From the NCBI GenBank assembly GCA_020723285.1, contig DYJE01000010.1, positions 1 through 64,000 of the forward strand: a stretch of 64,000 nt of DNA, given 5' to 3'. Numbering within the stretch: position 1 is the stretch's first letter; the number at the start of each line of letters is the position of its first letter. The position numbers and the translations under genes were made by a program. The notes under the pieces were generated by a model that did not search any database, had not been told where the DNA came from, and saw only the letters and a list, made by a program, of their open reading frames with translations. Below are positions 16,632-26,865 of the stretch, one piece after another. Source of the stretch: Desulforapulum autotrophicum. GTDB taxonomy: Bacteria; Desulfobacterota; Desulfobacteria; Desulfobacterales; Desulfolunaceae.

Positions 16632-19600
16632 TCAGATGTTCACATGCTGGGCGATATCCTTGAGAATTTTCTTGATATGAGACAGCGTGGCCGGCACCGA
16701 CGCTTTGGGCAGCCGGGCTTTCAGAACGCAGTCCGGTGTCAGCTCGAAACGGTCCGGTTCCGGGGTCACCAGGTTCACGATGTTCTGGGGGTTTTTCTGG
16801 TGACGTTCGGAAAAATAAGCGCTCATCTGCTGACCCGCCACATCCAGCCGTTTCACTCCGGCTTTCACGGCCATGATCTTCAGCATGATTTTTAAAAGCA
16901 TGTTCTGGGATTCTTCGGGCATTTCACCATAACGGTCGATCAGCTCGTCGCGAACGTCGGAAAGCTCCTTGAGATCCACAAAGCCCGACAAACGCCGGTA
17001 CAGCATCAGCCTCTGGTCCAGGGACGGAATGTACTCCTCGGAAAAATATGCGGACATCTGGATGTTGATCTCCGGTTCCAGGTCTTCCACCTGGTGTTCT
17101 CCCTTGATGTCGGCCATGGCTTCCTCCATGAGCTTCAGGAACATGTCGTAACCCACCGCCGCGATGTGGCCGCTCTGGGACGCGCCCAGTGCCGCGCCGC
17201 CCCCCCGGATCTGGAGGTCACTCATGGCGATCTGGAAACCCGCACCCAGATCGCTGTGCTCCATCAGGACCCTCAGCCGTTTCCGGGCGTCCCGCGACAG
17301 GGCGTTGTCCTCGGGCACGAACAGGTAGGCATAGGCCTGTTCCTCGCTGCGCCCGATCCTTCCCCTCAGCTGGTACATCTGAGACAGTCCGAACCGGTCG
17401 GCCTTGTTGACGAACATGGTGTTGGCCGCAGGGATGTCCAGCCCCGACTCGATGATGGTGGTACACACCAGAAGATCGATGTCCCTGTTCACGAACTGCA
17501 TCATCACCTTTTCCAGATCCTGCTCCTTCATCTGGCCGTGGGCCACGGCGGTCCGAACCTCCGGGACGATGGTTTTCAGGTGCTCGTTCATCCTTTCGAT
17601 GCTCTTCACATGGTTGTGAACGAAAAAGATCTGGCCGTTCCTCTCCAGCTCCCGGCGGATGCCTTCTTCGATCACCGAGTCATCGAATTCGGATACATAG
17701 GTGATGATGCTCTGACGTTTTTCCGGAGGTGTGGTGATGACGCTGATGTCCCTGATTCCCGTCATGGCCATGTGCAGCGTCCTCGGAATGGGCGTGGCCG
17801 TAAGGGTCAGGACGTCCACGGTATTCCTGATCTTCTTGAGCTTTTCCTTGTGTTTCACCCCGAAGCGCTGCTCTTCGTCCACCACCACCAGACCCAGATC
17901 CCTGAACCGGATGTCGTCGGACAGAAGGCGGTGGGTTCCAACCACCACATCCACCTTGCCCTGTGCCAGAGCCTCCACGATATCATTCTGTTTTGCCTTT
18001 GTCTTGAACCGGGAAAGCCCGGCCACCTGGACCGGATAGCGTTTGAACCGCTCGGTGAAGGTCTTGAGGTGCTGCTCGGCCAGAATGGTGGTGGGCACGA
18101 GAACCGCCACCTGCTTGCCGTCGTTCACCGCCTTGAAGGCGGCCCTAAGCGCCACCTCGGTCTTGCCGTATCCCACGTCACCGCAGACCAGCCGGTCCAT
18201 GGGCGTGTCTTTTTCCATGTCTTCGGTGACATCCTCGATGGCGGCGATCTGGCCTGACGTTTCCTCGTATTCGAACCCGGCCTCGAAATCCCTGAAATAA
18301 CTGTCCGCGGAAGAAAAGGCGAAACCCGCACGCACACGCCTTTCGGCGTACAGGTTCAGCAGCTCCCCGGCGATTTTCTCCACTTCCCGCTTGGCTTTTT
18401 CCTTGACCTTGTCCCAGGATTTTCCACCCATCTTGTCCATGGCCGGAGTGTAGCCGTCCACGCCGATGTATTTCTGGATCATCCCCATACGCTCCACCGG
18501 CAGGTAAAGCTTGTCGTCGTCTTTATAAACGATGTGAAGAAAATCCCCGGTGACGCCTTTCAGCGTGATCTTGGAAATCCCCTCGTAACGCCCGATGCCG
18601 TGTTCCGAATGAACCACGTAATCCCCTTCGGACAGTTCGCTGAAGGAAAGGAAATCCTTGCCCTTGATCCGCGACGCACTGCGGGCCACCCGGCGTTTGG
18701 CCCCGAAAATCTCGTCTTCGGTGATCAAGGCCAGCGCTGTTTCCGGCCACACAAATCCCCGGCTCACCAGCCCGATGCAGATGACAGACATCCTCCTCAT
18801 CCGTTCAAGATCCGGGATATGCTCGAATACCGGGGGTTCCAGGCCGTAGGGCCTAAGGAGGTCCTTGAGACGTTCCGCCTGGGACCGTGTGCTCACGGCC
18901 ATGAGGGTTGTGAATCCACGTTCCTTTTTATCCTCGATCCACTGAACCAGGGGCAGAAGAGGGTTGTCCACGGTTGACCGTGTTTTCAGCTCCGAACTCA
19001 CCGCCCGGTTTTCACCGATGGAATAATGCACTGTGGCATAACCGGAAGCTGCGCCCTTCACCGGGTCTGTCTGGAACTCGTGAAACGACATCCGCCTGAA
19101 CCGGACGAGCCTTTCGCGGACCTCGTCCCAGGCCAGATACAGATGTTCCGGCTCCACGCAGAGACGTTTATCTTTGATCGACCGTTCGTAACCGGACCGG
19201 GCTTTTTCCTCAAAGGCATCCACGGTTTTACGAAGCTCGTCCTCGTGCTCCATCACGAACACCGATGACGGGGGAAGGTAATCGAACAGCGTGTCGGTTT
19301 CGGGATATACCAGGGGCAGAAGATTTTCCGTTTCACCCGGCCCTCCTTCACCTTTGATCAGGTCCACAATGCTGCGGATCTTGGACACGGGAACCCCGCA
19401 GAGCGACGCCTGTTTCCGAACCCGGTTCACAATCTCGTCCATTTCCGAGCGTTTGAGGATGGTTTCACAGGCCGGAACGATAAGGGCCTCTGTCAGGGAA
19501 TCGATTTTCCGCTGGCTGGCCACAGAGAAAAACCGTAAAGATTCCACCGTGTCCCCGAACAGTTCCATACGCACCGGATGGTCGTACATCGGTGAAAAAA

Positions 19601-20138
19601 AGTCCACGATGCCGCCCCGAACGGAAAAATCTCCCGGCTCCTCCACAATGGCCGTCCGGGTGTAGCCCCCTGCGATGAATCTGGCCACCAGATCATCCAG
19701 ATCCACATCCTCGTTCACCATGACGATGTCGGCAAAAGACAGAAGCTCGGTTTTGGGAATCAGACGCTGAACCAGAACCTCCGGTGTCAGCACCAGGATA
19801 TCCGGAACGTCCCCGGAGGCCAGAAGGTTCAGGATTCTCATCCTCTCCGCCACCGTATCCGAATGGTAAGACAGGGATTTCAAAGGAATCAAGGTGTTGG
19901 CCGGAAACCAGGTGAAAGGATTCCTGTCTCCGGACATAAAAAACGACAGGTCGTTCATCCGTTTCTCCGCCTCGGCCCTGTCCGGTGAAACCAGCACCAG
20001 AGGGCCTTTCACCTTCCCTTTCAGCGCGCGGATCAGAATCCCTTTTTCCGAACCTGAAAAACTGGAAAGCCGGATCTCGGCCTCATCCTTCTTCAGCTTT
20101 TCAGCCATGTCCCCTGCAATCTGGTCAAACGTTATCAT
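16632..20138 (-). CDS. mfd: Transcription-repair coupling factor
   Basis: Mfd is an ATP-driven translocase that removes stalled RNA polymerase and recruits UvrA to the lesion. The 1168-residue protein has the UvrB-like N-terminal part, the RNA-polymerase interaction module (DYVVHSEHGIGRYEGISK, about residue 510), the helicase with Walker A GDVGYGKTEVALRA (about 650) and DEEQRFGVKHKEKL (about 755), the RGRIGRSEEQAYAYL motif VI region and the C-terminal TRCF domain. The length is standard. It is the first gene of the minus-strand run that continues to plsC. Confidence 0.96.
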   Translation of the reverse strand: MITFDQIAGDMAEKLKKDEAEIRLSSFSGSEKGILIRALKGKVKGPLVLVSPDRAEAEKRMNDLSFFMSGDRNPFTWFPANTLIPLKSLSYHSDTVAERMRILNLLASGDVPDILVLTPEVLVQRLIPKTELLSFADIVMVNEDVDLDDLVARFIAGGYTRTAIVEEPGDFSVRGGIVDFFSPMYDHPVRMELFGDTVESLRFFSVASQRKIDSLTEALIVPACETILKRSEMDEIVNRVRKQASLCGVPVSKIRSIVDLIKGEGGPGETENLLPLVYPETDTLFDYLPPSSVFVMEHEDELRKTVDAFEEKARSGYERSIKDKRLCVEPEHLYLAWDEVRERLVRFRRMSFHEFQTDPVKGAASGYATVHYSIGENRAVSSELKTRSTVDNPLLPLVQWIEDKKERGFTTLMAVSTRSQAERLKDLLRPYGLEPPVFEHIPDLERMRRMSVICIGLVSRGFVWPETALALITEDEIFGAKRRVARSASRIKGKDFLSFSELSEGDYVVHSEHGIGRYEGISKITLKGVTGDFLHIVYKDDDKLYLPVERMGMIQKYIGVDGYTPAMDKMGGKSWDKVKEKAKREVEKIAGELLNLYAERRVRAGFAFSSADSYFRDFEAGFEYEETSGQIAAIEDVTEDMEKDTPMDRLVCGDVGYGKTEVALRAAFKAVNDGKQVAVLVPTTILAEQHLKTFTERFKRYPVQVAGLSRFKTKAKQNDIVEALAQGKVDVVVGTHRLLSDDIRFRDLGLVVVDEEQRFGVKHKEKLKKIRNTVDVLTLTATPIPRTLHMAMTGIRDISVITTPPEKRQSIITYVSEFDDSVIEEGIRRELERNGQIFFVHNHVKSIERMNEHLKTIVPEVRTAVAHGQMKEQDLEKVMMQFVNRDIDLLVCTTIIESGLDIPAANTMFVNKADRFGLSQMYQLRGRIGRSEEQAYAYLFVPEDNALSRDARKRLRVLMEHSDLGAGFQIAMSDLQIRGGGAALGASQSGHIAAVGYDMFLKLMEEAMADIKGEHQVEDLEPEINIQMSAYFSEEYIPSLDQRLMLYRRLSGFVDLKELSDVRDELIDRYGEMPEESQNMLLKIMLKIMAVKAGVKRLDVAGQQMSAYFSERHQKNPQNIVNLVTPEPDRFELTPDCVLKARLPKASVPATLSHIKKILKDIAQHVNI

Positions 20139-20374
20139 GACAGTCTAAAAACCCCGTACCCGTTTTAAAATGGATGGCCCTCATTAATAAGGAAGGGTGC
20201 ATCATAATGGAATCCGGTCTGTTTTACAAAAAGATTTATGATTTCATCATGAACGGGATTCTCCGGCAAAAAACCCAAACATAAAAATAACTTGACTACA
20301 TCTGACGCCTTTGTTAATCACAACTTTTACTTATAATGGCTCACACTTAAGGTGAAGCGCAAGGGACATCCGCC

Positions 20375-21109
20375 GTGAATATTTTCGATTTCATCATCGC
20401 CGCCATCATCGTCTACTGCGTCATACGCGGGATCTTCAGGGGGATCATCAAGGAAGCGTCCTCCATCATCGGCGTCCTGGCGGGCCTTTACGCCGCATAC
20501 ACCTACTATCCCGGCCTCAGCCAGGATCTTCTGGGTTTCAAAAACCTGTTTTCCTCCGGGGAATACGTGGACATCATCAGCTTTCTTCTGCTGTTCACCC
20601 TCGTATTCCTGATGGTGGGGGCCCTTGGAATCCTGATCCGGGTGCTTCTCAAAATCGTCTTCATGTCCTGGGTGGACCGCCTTTTCGGCGGGGTTTTCGG
20701 TTTTATACGAGGTTTCATGATCGCGTCCATGCTGGTCCTTGTCCTCACCACCTTTCTTTCGAGCGGATCACCGGTGATCCGGGAATCGTCCCTGACACCC
20801 TATGTGGCGTCGGCGGCTGGCGTCATGAGCTCCTTTGCCGGAAACGCCATGCGGAACAAGTTCAATTCCAACATGAGCGCCGCGAAAAAATCCTGGGATG
20901 ACCCCGACGGTGTCCGCCAAGCGGCCGAAGATGCCCCGAAACCGGCGGACAAAAAACAGGACATCACACCCAAAAAAACCGTGAAGAAAACTCCGGCGGC
21001 CAAACAGACTTCGAATAAAAAACCGGCAGCTTCAGATAAAAAACCGGTGAAGAAAAAAACGGGTGCAAAAAAACCGTCGACTCATGGAACCCCGGCGGAC
21101 CGGGCCTGA
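20375..21109 (+). CDS. CvpA family membrane protein with a Lys/Pro-rich tail
   Basis: The first 150 residues match CvpA: FDFIIAAIIVYCVIRGIFRG with the typical small-residue helix start, four hydrophobic segments and VDRLFGGVFGFIRGF. CvpA proteins are linked to envelope homeostasis and, in E. coli, colicin V production. The last 80 residues are a low-complexity Lys/Pro/Ala tail (KKTVKKTPAAKQTSNKKP) that is likely cytoplasmic and disordered and could bind nucleic acid or acidic lipid. The start is GTG with AAGGGA upstream. The gene opens a run with mazG, hisH and hisF. Confidence 0.8.
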   Translation: MNIFDFIIAAIIVYCVIRGIFRGIIKEASSIIGVLAGLYAAYTYYPGLSQDLLGFKNLFSSGEYVDIISFLLLFTLVFLMVGALGILIRVLLKIVFMSWVDRLFGGVFGFIRGFMIASMLVLVLTTFLSSGSPVIRESSLTPYVASAAGVMSSFAGNAMRNKFNSNMSAAKKSWDDPDGVRQAAEDAPKPADKKQDITPKKTVKKTPAAKQTSNKKPAASDKKPVKKKTGAKKPSTHGTPADRA

Positions 21110-21137
21110 ACCCCCATCATGAACCCTGGAAAAAACG

Positions 21138-21950
21138 TTGACTGATCGAGCCGAAAGTACGCCATCGCCCATGGATTCCCTGAAGTGTCTTGTTGAAACA
21201 CTGAGAGCCAAGTGTCCGTGGGACAGAAAGCAGACCCCTGAAACCGTCATCGTGTACCTCATCGAAGAAGCCTACGAACTCCTGGATGCCCTGTCGTCCG
21301 GCAATATGACCCACATCAGGGAGGAACTGGGCGACGTGCTGTTCCAGGTGGTGTTCATCGCCCTCATGCACCAGGAAAAAAACGGATTCACCCTGGACGA
21401 CGCCATAGCGGCCATCATGGAAAAAATGATCCGGCGGCATCCCCATGTGTTCGGAGACGAAACAGCCGACACCGCTGAAAAGGTCAAGGAGAACTGGGCC
21501 ATCATCAAAGCCTCGGAAAAAGACCGTGCGGGCTCCGAAACGTCGCTGCTCGACGGGATTCCGTCGGGCATTCCGGCACTGCACAGGGCGTACATGATTT
21601 CGGACAAGGTGGGCCGGGCGGGATTCGACTGGGACGATATGGCAGGGGTCATGGTGAAAGTGGAAGAAGAATGGAAAGAGCTGGCCGAAGCCATCCGTTC
21701 GGGGCAGAAAAAACACATTTCCATGGAGTTCGGAGACCTGCTGTTCACCCTGACCAACGTGGCCCGTTTTGCGGGAATCCATCCTGAAACGGCGCTGGCC
21801 GCTTCAGTGAAAAAATTCGAAACCCGATATAAATATATGGAAAAACGCCTGGCGGAGGCGGAAAAACTGCTGTCCGCCCTCTCCCAGGAAGAAAAGGACC
21901 GCCTGTGGGAGCGTGCGAAACAGGATACGAAACAAACATTCGGAAGTTAG
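21138..21950 (+). CDS. mazG: Nucleoside triphosphate pyrophosphohydrolase MazG
   Basis: MazG hydrolyses NTPs and dNTPs to the monophosphate and pyrophosphate, acting as a house-cleaning enzyme. The 270-residue protein contains two MazG repeats. The first shows CPWDRKQTPETVIVYLIEEA and the EExxD metal motif EELGDVLFQVVF; the second shows EEWKELAEAI and EFGDLLFTL. The TTG at 21138 has a weak GGA before it. An ATG at 21171 giving MDSLKCLVETLR matches the family's usual start and is equally likely. The next gene, hisH, begins 10 bases after the stop. Confidence 0.92.
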   Translation: MTDRAESTPSPMDSLKCLVETLRAKCPWDRKQTPETVIVYLIEEAYELLDALSSGNMTHIREELGDVLFQVVFIALMHQEKNGFTLDDAIAAIMEKMIRRHPHVFGDETADTAEKVKENWAIIKASEKDRAGSETSLLDGIPSGIPALHRAYMISDKVGRAGFDWDDMAGVMVKVEEEWKELAEAIRSGQKKHISMEFGDLLFTLTNVARFAGIHPETALAASVKKFETRYKYMEKRLAEAEKLLSALSQEEKDRLWERAKQDTKQTFGS

Positions 21951-21959
21951 GAAACTGAA

Positions 21960-22589
21960 ATGATAGCGATCATCGATTACGAGGCGGGAAACCTGACCAG
22001 CGTGTCACGGGCCCTCTCCTACCTGGGTTATCCCAACCAGGTCACCGGGGACAAAGATATCATATCCCGATCTGAGCGCGTGATTTTTCCCGGCGTGGGT
22101 TCTGCGGGTGCGGCCATGGAAAGCCTGAAGCGCCTGGGGCTTGACACCCTGATCAAAGATATCCGTCAAAGCGGCAAGCCTGTGCTGGGCATCTGTCTGG
22201 GGACCCAGATCATCCTGGGCCACAGCGAAGAGCACGACACAGCCTGTCTGAACATCATCGAGGGCCGGGTCCCCATGTTCGACGCCAAAGACAAGGACGA
22301 CGACGGTTCAGCCATCAAAATCCCCCACATGGGATGGAACCGGGTCACGGTGCAGAAAGAGCATCCGGTTCTGGCAGGTTTGAAAGAGGATGACGAATTC
22401 TACTTTGTCCACAGTTACTACCCGGCTCCGTTTTCAAGCGGCCATGTGCTGGGGACCACGCGGTACGGAAGAGAGTTCGCCTCCATCATCGGATTTGAAA
22501 ACCTCGTGGCCACCCAGTTCCATCCGGAAAAAAGCGGGCGCGCCGGACTAAACATTCTTAAAAATTTCTGTGAGTGGAAACCATGCTGA
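21960..22589 (+). CDS. hisH: Imidazole glycerol phosphate synthase, glutaminase subunit
   Basis: HisH supplies ammonia from glutamine to HisF, which closes the imidazole ring in histidine synthesis and releases AICAR. The 209-residue class I amidotransferase has the nucleophile in [12 protein letters not shown], an oxyanion-type region FPGVGSAG, and the catalytic His/Glu in QFHPEKSG. The stop overlaps the hisF start by seven bases, matching obligate heterodimer partners. No other his genes are in the window. Confidence 0.93.
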   Translation: MIAIIDYEAGNLTSVSRALSYLGYPNQVTGDKDIISRSERVIFPGVGSAGAAMESLKRLGLDTLIKDIRQSGKPVLGICLGTQIILGHSEEHDTACLNIIEGRVPMFDAKDKDDDGSAIKIPHMGWNRVTVQKEHPVLAGLKEDDEFYFVHSYYPAPFSSGHVLGTTRYGREFASIIGFENLVATQFHPEKSGRAGLNILKNFCEWKPC

Positions 22590-23362
22590 GCCGACGAATC
22601 ATACCCTGTCTCGATGTTCACGAAGGGCGAACCACCAAGGGCATCAAATTCAAAAACAACATCGACATCGGCGACCCCGTTGAAATGGCCCGGATGTACT
22701 ACGAACAGGGTGCCGATGAAATCGTGTTTTACGACATCACCGCCTCCCATGAAAAACGGAACATCATGATCGATGTGGTCCGCCGCGTGGCGGAAACCAT
22801 TTTCATTCCCTTTTCCGTGGGCGGGGGCATCAGGACTCTGGAGGACATGCGGGCCGTGCTTCTTGCCGGGGCCGAAAAAGTCAGTGTGAATTCCGCAGCG
22901 GTGAACAATCCGGATATTATCAGCCAGGGTGCCAAAGCCTTCGGAAACCAGTGTGTGGTTCTGGGCATGGATGTGAAGCATGTGGGAAAAAGCGCGGCCA
23001 TCCCCTCCGGTTATGAAATCGTCATCAACGGAGGCCGGAAGCATATGGGCATTGACGCCCTGGAATGGGCGAAACGGGGTCAGTACCTGGGAGCCGGAGA
23101 AATCTGCCTCAACTCCATTGACGCCGACGGCATGAAAACAGGCTACGAACTGACCCTCACGGCCATGATCTCATCCCAGGTGGACATACCGGTGATCGCG
23201 TCGGGTGGTGCCGGTGAACCCTCCCATCTGTACGACGTGCTGACGGAAGGCCGGGCCGACGCGGCCCTGATCGCGTCCATGGTTCATTACGGCACGTACA
23301 CCGTGCCGGACATCAAGTCCTATCTTCACGACCGGGGAGTGAAAATGCGGATGGGGTGGTAA
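22583..23362 (+). CDS. hisF: Imidazole glycerol phosphate synthase, cyclase subunit
   Basis: The 259-residue (beta/alpha)8-barrel uses HisH-derived ammonia to convert PRFAR to imidazole glycerol phosphate and AICAR. The start [12 protein letters not shown] is canonical and places catalytic Asp11. The second catalytic Asp is in [10 protein letters not shown]. Phosphate-binding loops VGGGIRT and ASGGAGEP are present. I use the ATG at 22583, inside the end of hisH; an open GTG at 22574 is not needed. Confidence 0.94.
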   Translation: MLSRRIIPCLDVHEGRTTKGIKFKNNIDIGDPVEMARMYYEQGADEIVFYDITASHEKRNIMIDVVRRVAETIFIPFSVGGGIRTLEDMRAVLLAGAEKVSVNSAAVNNPDIISQGAKAFGNQCVVLGMDVKHVGKSAAIPSGYEIVINGGRKHMGIDALEWAKRGQYLGAGEICLNSIDADGMKTGYELTLTAMISSQVDIPVIASGGAGEPSHLYDVLTEGRADAALIASMVHYGTYTVPDIKSYLHDRGVKMRMGW

Positions 23363-23388
23363 TCAAACGGCGGAAACGGCAGGGATTT

Positions 23389-24597
23389 CTATATCATCCT
23401 CAACGCGTCGGCCCACGCCACCGATTCCGTGTAGAGAACCGGCAGCATTTCCGCTTCCACGCCGATGGAGCGGGCCTGGCTGTCCAGCCGTTTCCACTCG
23501 CCCTTCTCGAAAGCCACCACCAGCTTGAGATAATCGGAAAGCAGGCCTTTCTGGTTGACCAGGGCATCCCTGATGGTGTCGGACAGCGGAAGGTTCTCCA
23601 TGATTTTTTCCATGGGCTGGTCAAGGATGGCGTCGATCAGGGAGAAAAGCCCGAAAGTGAACAATTCCTGATGGGCTTGTGTTTTTTTGCCGTAATCCCC
23701 CAGCCGTTCACAGAACCTCGCCCGGATGCAGGAAGCGATGGCCAGTTCCGGCGTGGTGGAACCGGCGAGGTTTGACATGAGAATCACGGACATGAACCGC
23801 CTCAGCTCATCCTGGCCAAGGTAGACCAGAGCGTTTTTGATCGAGGTGATCTCGTTCACCCGTTTGAAAAACGCCGAGTTGATATAGCGAAGAAGCTTGT
23901 AAGATATGGCCACATCCTTGGATATTTTGTCCGTAACCTTTTCAAAGTCCAGGTCTCTGTTGTTCACTTCCTTCATGATTCCGAGAAGGGCCATGGACGT
24001 GGCCGGAACCTCGCGCCCTTTCACCACTTCCGGCTTGCAGAAAAAATAGCCCTGAAACAGTGTGAAGCCCATGTCGATGGCGGCCCGGAATTCCTCCCAG
24101 GTTTCGATCTTTTCGGCGAGAAGCCTGATCCGCGAAGGCAGACCCGAAACCTTATTCCGGATTTCGTCCAGAGACACCCCCATGAAATCCACTTTGACGA
24201 TGTCCGCCACCTCCAGAAAGGCATTGTGGACACTGTCAAACACGTAATCATCCAGAGCCAGGGTATAGCCTTTTTTCTTGAGCGTCTTGCAGGCTTCAAT
24301 GACATCCGGTGTGGGTTCGATGGTTTCAAGGATCTCCACGATGGTGTCCTTGGCCGGAAACATCAGAGGGATCAGGTTCAGGATCAGGTTTTTCGTGAAA
24401 TTGATGAAGACGTTCCGCCCACCGGACAAAGACTCCAGCCCGAGATTCAAAAACGAGCTGGACAACACCGATGAGGTTGCCGAATCCCCGTCGACCTTGG
24501 GCATGTAGTTTTCCATGCTGTGACGGAACAGGAGTTCGTATGCGAATACTTTCCGATTTTTGTCGAATATCGGCTGCCTGGCCACATAAATATCCAT
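23389..24597 (-). CDS. EAL-HDOD signalling protein (YuxH-like)
   Basis: The 402-residue protein joins an N-terminal EAL-like domain (residues 1-200) with a C-terminal HDOD domain (about 205-390). The EAL motif is degenerate: FAYELLFR occupies the place of E-A-L and several metal ligands are not evident, though LALDDYVFDS and KVDFMGVS are recognisable. Cyclic-di-GMP hydrolysis is therefore doubtful and binding or protein interaction is more likely. The HDOD part shows LLGIMKEVNNRDLDFEKV and YKLLRYINSAFF. Proteins of this layout are common in motile or twitching Proteobacteria. It is convergent with hisF. Confidence 0.85.
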   Translation of the reverse strand: MDIYVARQPIFDKNRKVFAYELLFRHSMENYMPKVDGDSATSSVLSSSFLNLGLESLSGGRNVFINFTKNLILNLIPLMFPAKDTIVEILETIEPTPDVIEACKTLKKKGYTLALDDYVFDSVHNAFLEVADIVKVDFMGVSLDEIRNKVSGLPSRIRLLAEKIETWEEFRAAIDMGFTLFQGYFFCKPEVVKGREVPATSMALLGIMKEVNNRDLDFEKVTDKISKDVAISYKLLRYINSAFFKRVNEITSIKNALVYLGQDELRRFMSVILMSNLAGSTTPELAIASCIRARFCERLGDYGKKTQAHQELFTFGLFSLIDAILDQPMEKIMENLPLSDTIRDALVNQKGLLSDYLKLVVAFEKGEWKRLDSQARSIGVEAEMLPVLYTESVAWADALRMI

Positions 24598-24852
24598 AGA
24601 CGACCTTGTGTGAAGATGGGTTTGGCGAAAAATGGATTTAATTTTGAACTGTCATCGGCATTTATCGCAAGATGTGATTGTCATCAATATACCCGCGACA
24701 GCGGTGCATGTCAATAAACCCGTTTCCTTGAGCGGCGTTGCGCTTGCATATTCCTTGACGTGCAGGCAGAATACCGTCAGAATCGGCGAAAAAAACATAG
24801 GATAAAAAAACACCTCCCCGCGGCCTGAACCCTCAAGCAAAGGACACGAGCC

Positions 24853-26865
24853 ATGACTGAAACCCTTTTCATCGACCTTCCTTTTATCCGTGACCGGCGT
24901 GCTGTGGTCAGAAACTTTGATGGCGTCTGTGACGACCTTCTCTCCGGTGGCCGGGGTTTTGACGGTTTCAGAGACAAAAAGGCTCCTGCTTTTGAAAACC
25001 CGGATGTCCCGGACACACGTACCCTCAGGACCCGGACACTGTGGTACAACTACCGGGCACTCATGGATGTGGACAGCCGCTGTTACGGGACGTATTACGG
25101 ACCTGGAACAGGATACGGAGCCCCCGCCCTCATCGCCGGACGGGAAATCATGGCCCTGTCCGAGGAGGGTGTGACCATGATGGTTCAGATTCCCCGTCAT
25201 TTCAACCCTCAAAAGCCTGTGCTGGTGGCCGTGCCTTCATCAGGCTCCCGAGGAATCTACGGAGGCATCGGCGTGGTGGGGGAATGGGCGCTCAAGCGGG
25301 GATTTGCCGCGGTATACACCGACAAAGGAACAGGTGTGGGCTATCATCTTCTGGACGACGACACGGTGATCCTCATGGACGGGCGGCTGGCCTCCGGGGA
25401 ACACGCCGGTGAACCCCTCCCTTTCGACGCCCTTTCAGGACTTAAAGGCGCTGAAAGAAGGAAAAGCCTGTCCGAACACAACCGCAGCTATCCCCACCGC
25501 ATCGCCGTCAGACACGCCCATTCCGGCATCAACCTCCAGGAAAACTGGGGGCGCTATGTGCTGGAATCCATTGCCTTTGGAAGAACCGTTCTTGAAAAGG
25601 ATTTTCCGGGTATCGGAAAAAGCCTCAAAGTCATCGCCGCCGGCATCTCCAACGGAGGCCTGTCCTCCATCATGGCCAAAGAGCAGGACAGCGAAGGCCT
25701 CATCCACGCCGTGGCCGTATCGGAACCCAATGTCACGCCGTTCCATACCCACCGGATTTCCATTGTCCAGGGCAACGCCCCTAAAGTCCCCGCCCATTCC
25801 ATGAGCCTTGCGGACTACGCCACACTTTTCAACATCTACCTGCCCTGCGCAGCCCTTGCAAAAGACTTTGAAAAAGCGCCGTTCCGGCTGGACGCCTTCG
25901 GCCTTACCCGCGCCATGTGTGAAAACCGCTGCCTCTCCCTCAGGGACAAAGGCCTCCTCCGGGGAGAAAACACCGATGAACTGTCACGTCACGCCCTTTC
26001 ACTTCTCAGAAGCATCGGCGTGAACAGGGAATCGGAAATCCTTCTGCCTTCGCACTACACCCTGGATGTGGCCCGGAGTATCGCCGTCACCTACGTGTCC
26101 CAGTACGCCGGGGCCCGGGTCTTCGACCATCTGGCTGGATTCAGTTTCGCCGCCACAGATCCCATGGGACGGCCCCGCGCCCTGACCCGGCCTGAAGCGG
26201 CATCACTGTTTTCAGACCAGAGCGGCATCCCGCCGTTTACCCTCATCAAACTGATCAACGACCACAACCCCGACGGTCCCCTGGAAGACCGGCAATCCGT
26301 ATCGCCCTCCACAGGCCGGATGGACATGAATCTCGACGGGGCACTCGCCCTTCGCCGGCTGGTCACAGGTGTGGACGAGCAGGGGAATCCTGTCACTGGA
26401 ACGGCAATGGATCTTCACCTTCGCATTACCCGAAGCATGGACGCCATCAAAGTCACCGGGAATCTGAAGGGCTGCCCGGCCGTCATGGTCACCGGGCGCT
26501 GCGACGCGGTGCTGCCCATCAACCACACGTCACGGCCCTATCTGGGGGCCAACGCGCTGGCCGAAGGCGGTGAGAGCCGCCTCAGGTATTATGAAGTCAC
26601 GGAGGCCCACCATGTGGACGCCCTGAACATGCTGTACAAAAATCCCGACACCTGCGATTCCCCCATGGATTTCGCCCCCCTTCATGTGGTGTACCTGAAG
26701 GCCCTGGACCTGATGGTCGATCATCTTGAAAACCGGACAGCCCTGCCGCCGAGCCAGGTGATCCGGCCTGTTCCGCCTTACCACACCTGTCCTGAGATCG
26801 TGAGCTGGCCGGAGCCTGAAAACAGAATCGATTGTCGGGATGGGGTTGTTTTCATTCCGGAGTGA
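24853..26865 (+). CDS. 3-hydroxybutyrate oligomer hydrolase family protein
   Basis: The 670-residue protein matches the D-(-)-3-hydroxybutyrate oligomer hydrolase family, which cuts short 3-hydroxybutyrate oligomers from polyhydroxybutyrate into monomers. Diagnostic stretches are VPSSGSRGIYGGIGVVGEWA, YTDKGTGVGYHLLDD, HAHSGINLQENWGRYVL and AAGISNGGLSSIMA; the last holds the likely nucleophilic Ser. There is no signal peptide, so it probably acts on intracellular oligomers, unlike secreted relatives. No PHB synthase or depolymerase is in the window. The 3' end overlaps the convergent diguanylate cyclase gene by 14 bases. Confidence 0.82.
   Translation: MTETLFIDLPFIRDRRAVVRNFDGVCDDLLSGGRGFDGFRDKKAPAFENPDVPDTRTLRTRTLWYNYRALMDVDSRCYGTYYGPGTGYGAPALIAGREIMALSEEGVTMMVQIPRHFNPQKPVLVAVPSSGSRGIYGGIGVVGEWALKRGFAAVYTDKGTGVGYHLLDDDTVILMDGRLASGEHAGEPLPFDALSGLKGAERRKSLSEHNRSYPHRIAVRHAHSGINLQENWGRYVLESIAFGRTVLEKDFPGIGKSLKVIAAGISNGGLSSIMAKEQDSEGLIHAVAVSEPNVTPFHTHRISIVQGNAPKVPAHSMSLADYATLFNIYLPCAALAKDFEKAPFRLDAFGLTRAMCENRCLSLRDKGLLRGENTDELSRHALSLLRSIGVNRESEILLPSHYTLDVARSIAVTYVSQYAGARVFDHLAGFSFAATDPMGRPRALTRPEAASLFSDQSGIPPFTLIKLINDHNPDGPLEDRQSVSPSTGRMDMNLDGALALRRLVTGVDEQGNPVTGTAMDLHLRITRSMDAIKVTGNLKGCPAVMVTGRCDAVLPINHTSRPYLGANALAEGGESRLRYYEVTEAHHVDALNMLYKNPDTCDSPMDFAPLHVVYLKALDLMVDHLENRTALPPSQVIRPVPPYHTCPEIVSWPEPENRIDCRDGVVFIPE

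Noticed and set aside
9910-18257. Long antisense open frames (for example 9910-11220, 13736-14914 and 17094-18257)
   Set aside because: They lie opposite plsC/lipid kinase, mgtE and mfd, show no family features, have skewed His/Gly/Arg composition and lack ribosome sites. They are by-products of GC-rich codon use.
21960-23362. HisH/HisF as surface-sugar amidotransferase paralogues (WbuY/WbuZ type)
   Set aside because: The cyclase keeps the canonical start, both catalytic aspartates and phosphate loops, and there are no O-antigen genes nearby, so histidine synthesis is the better call.
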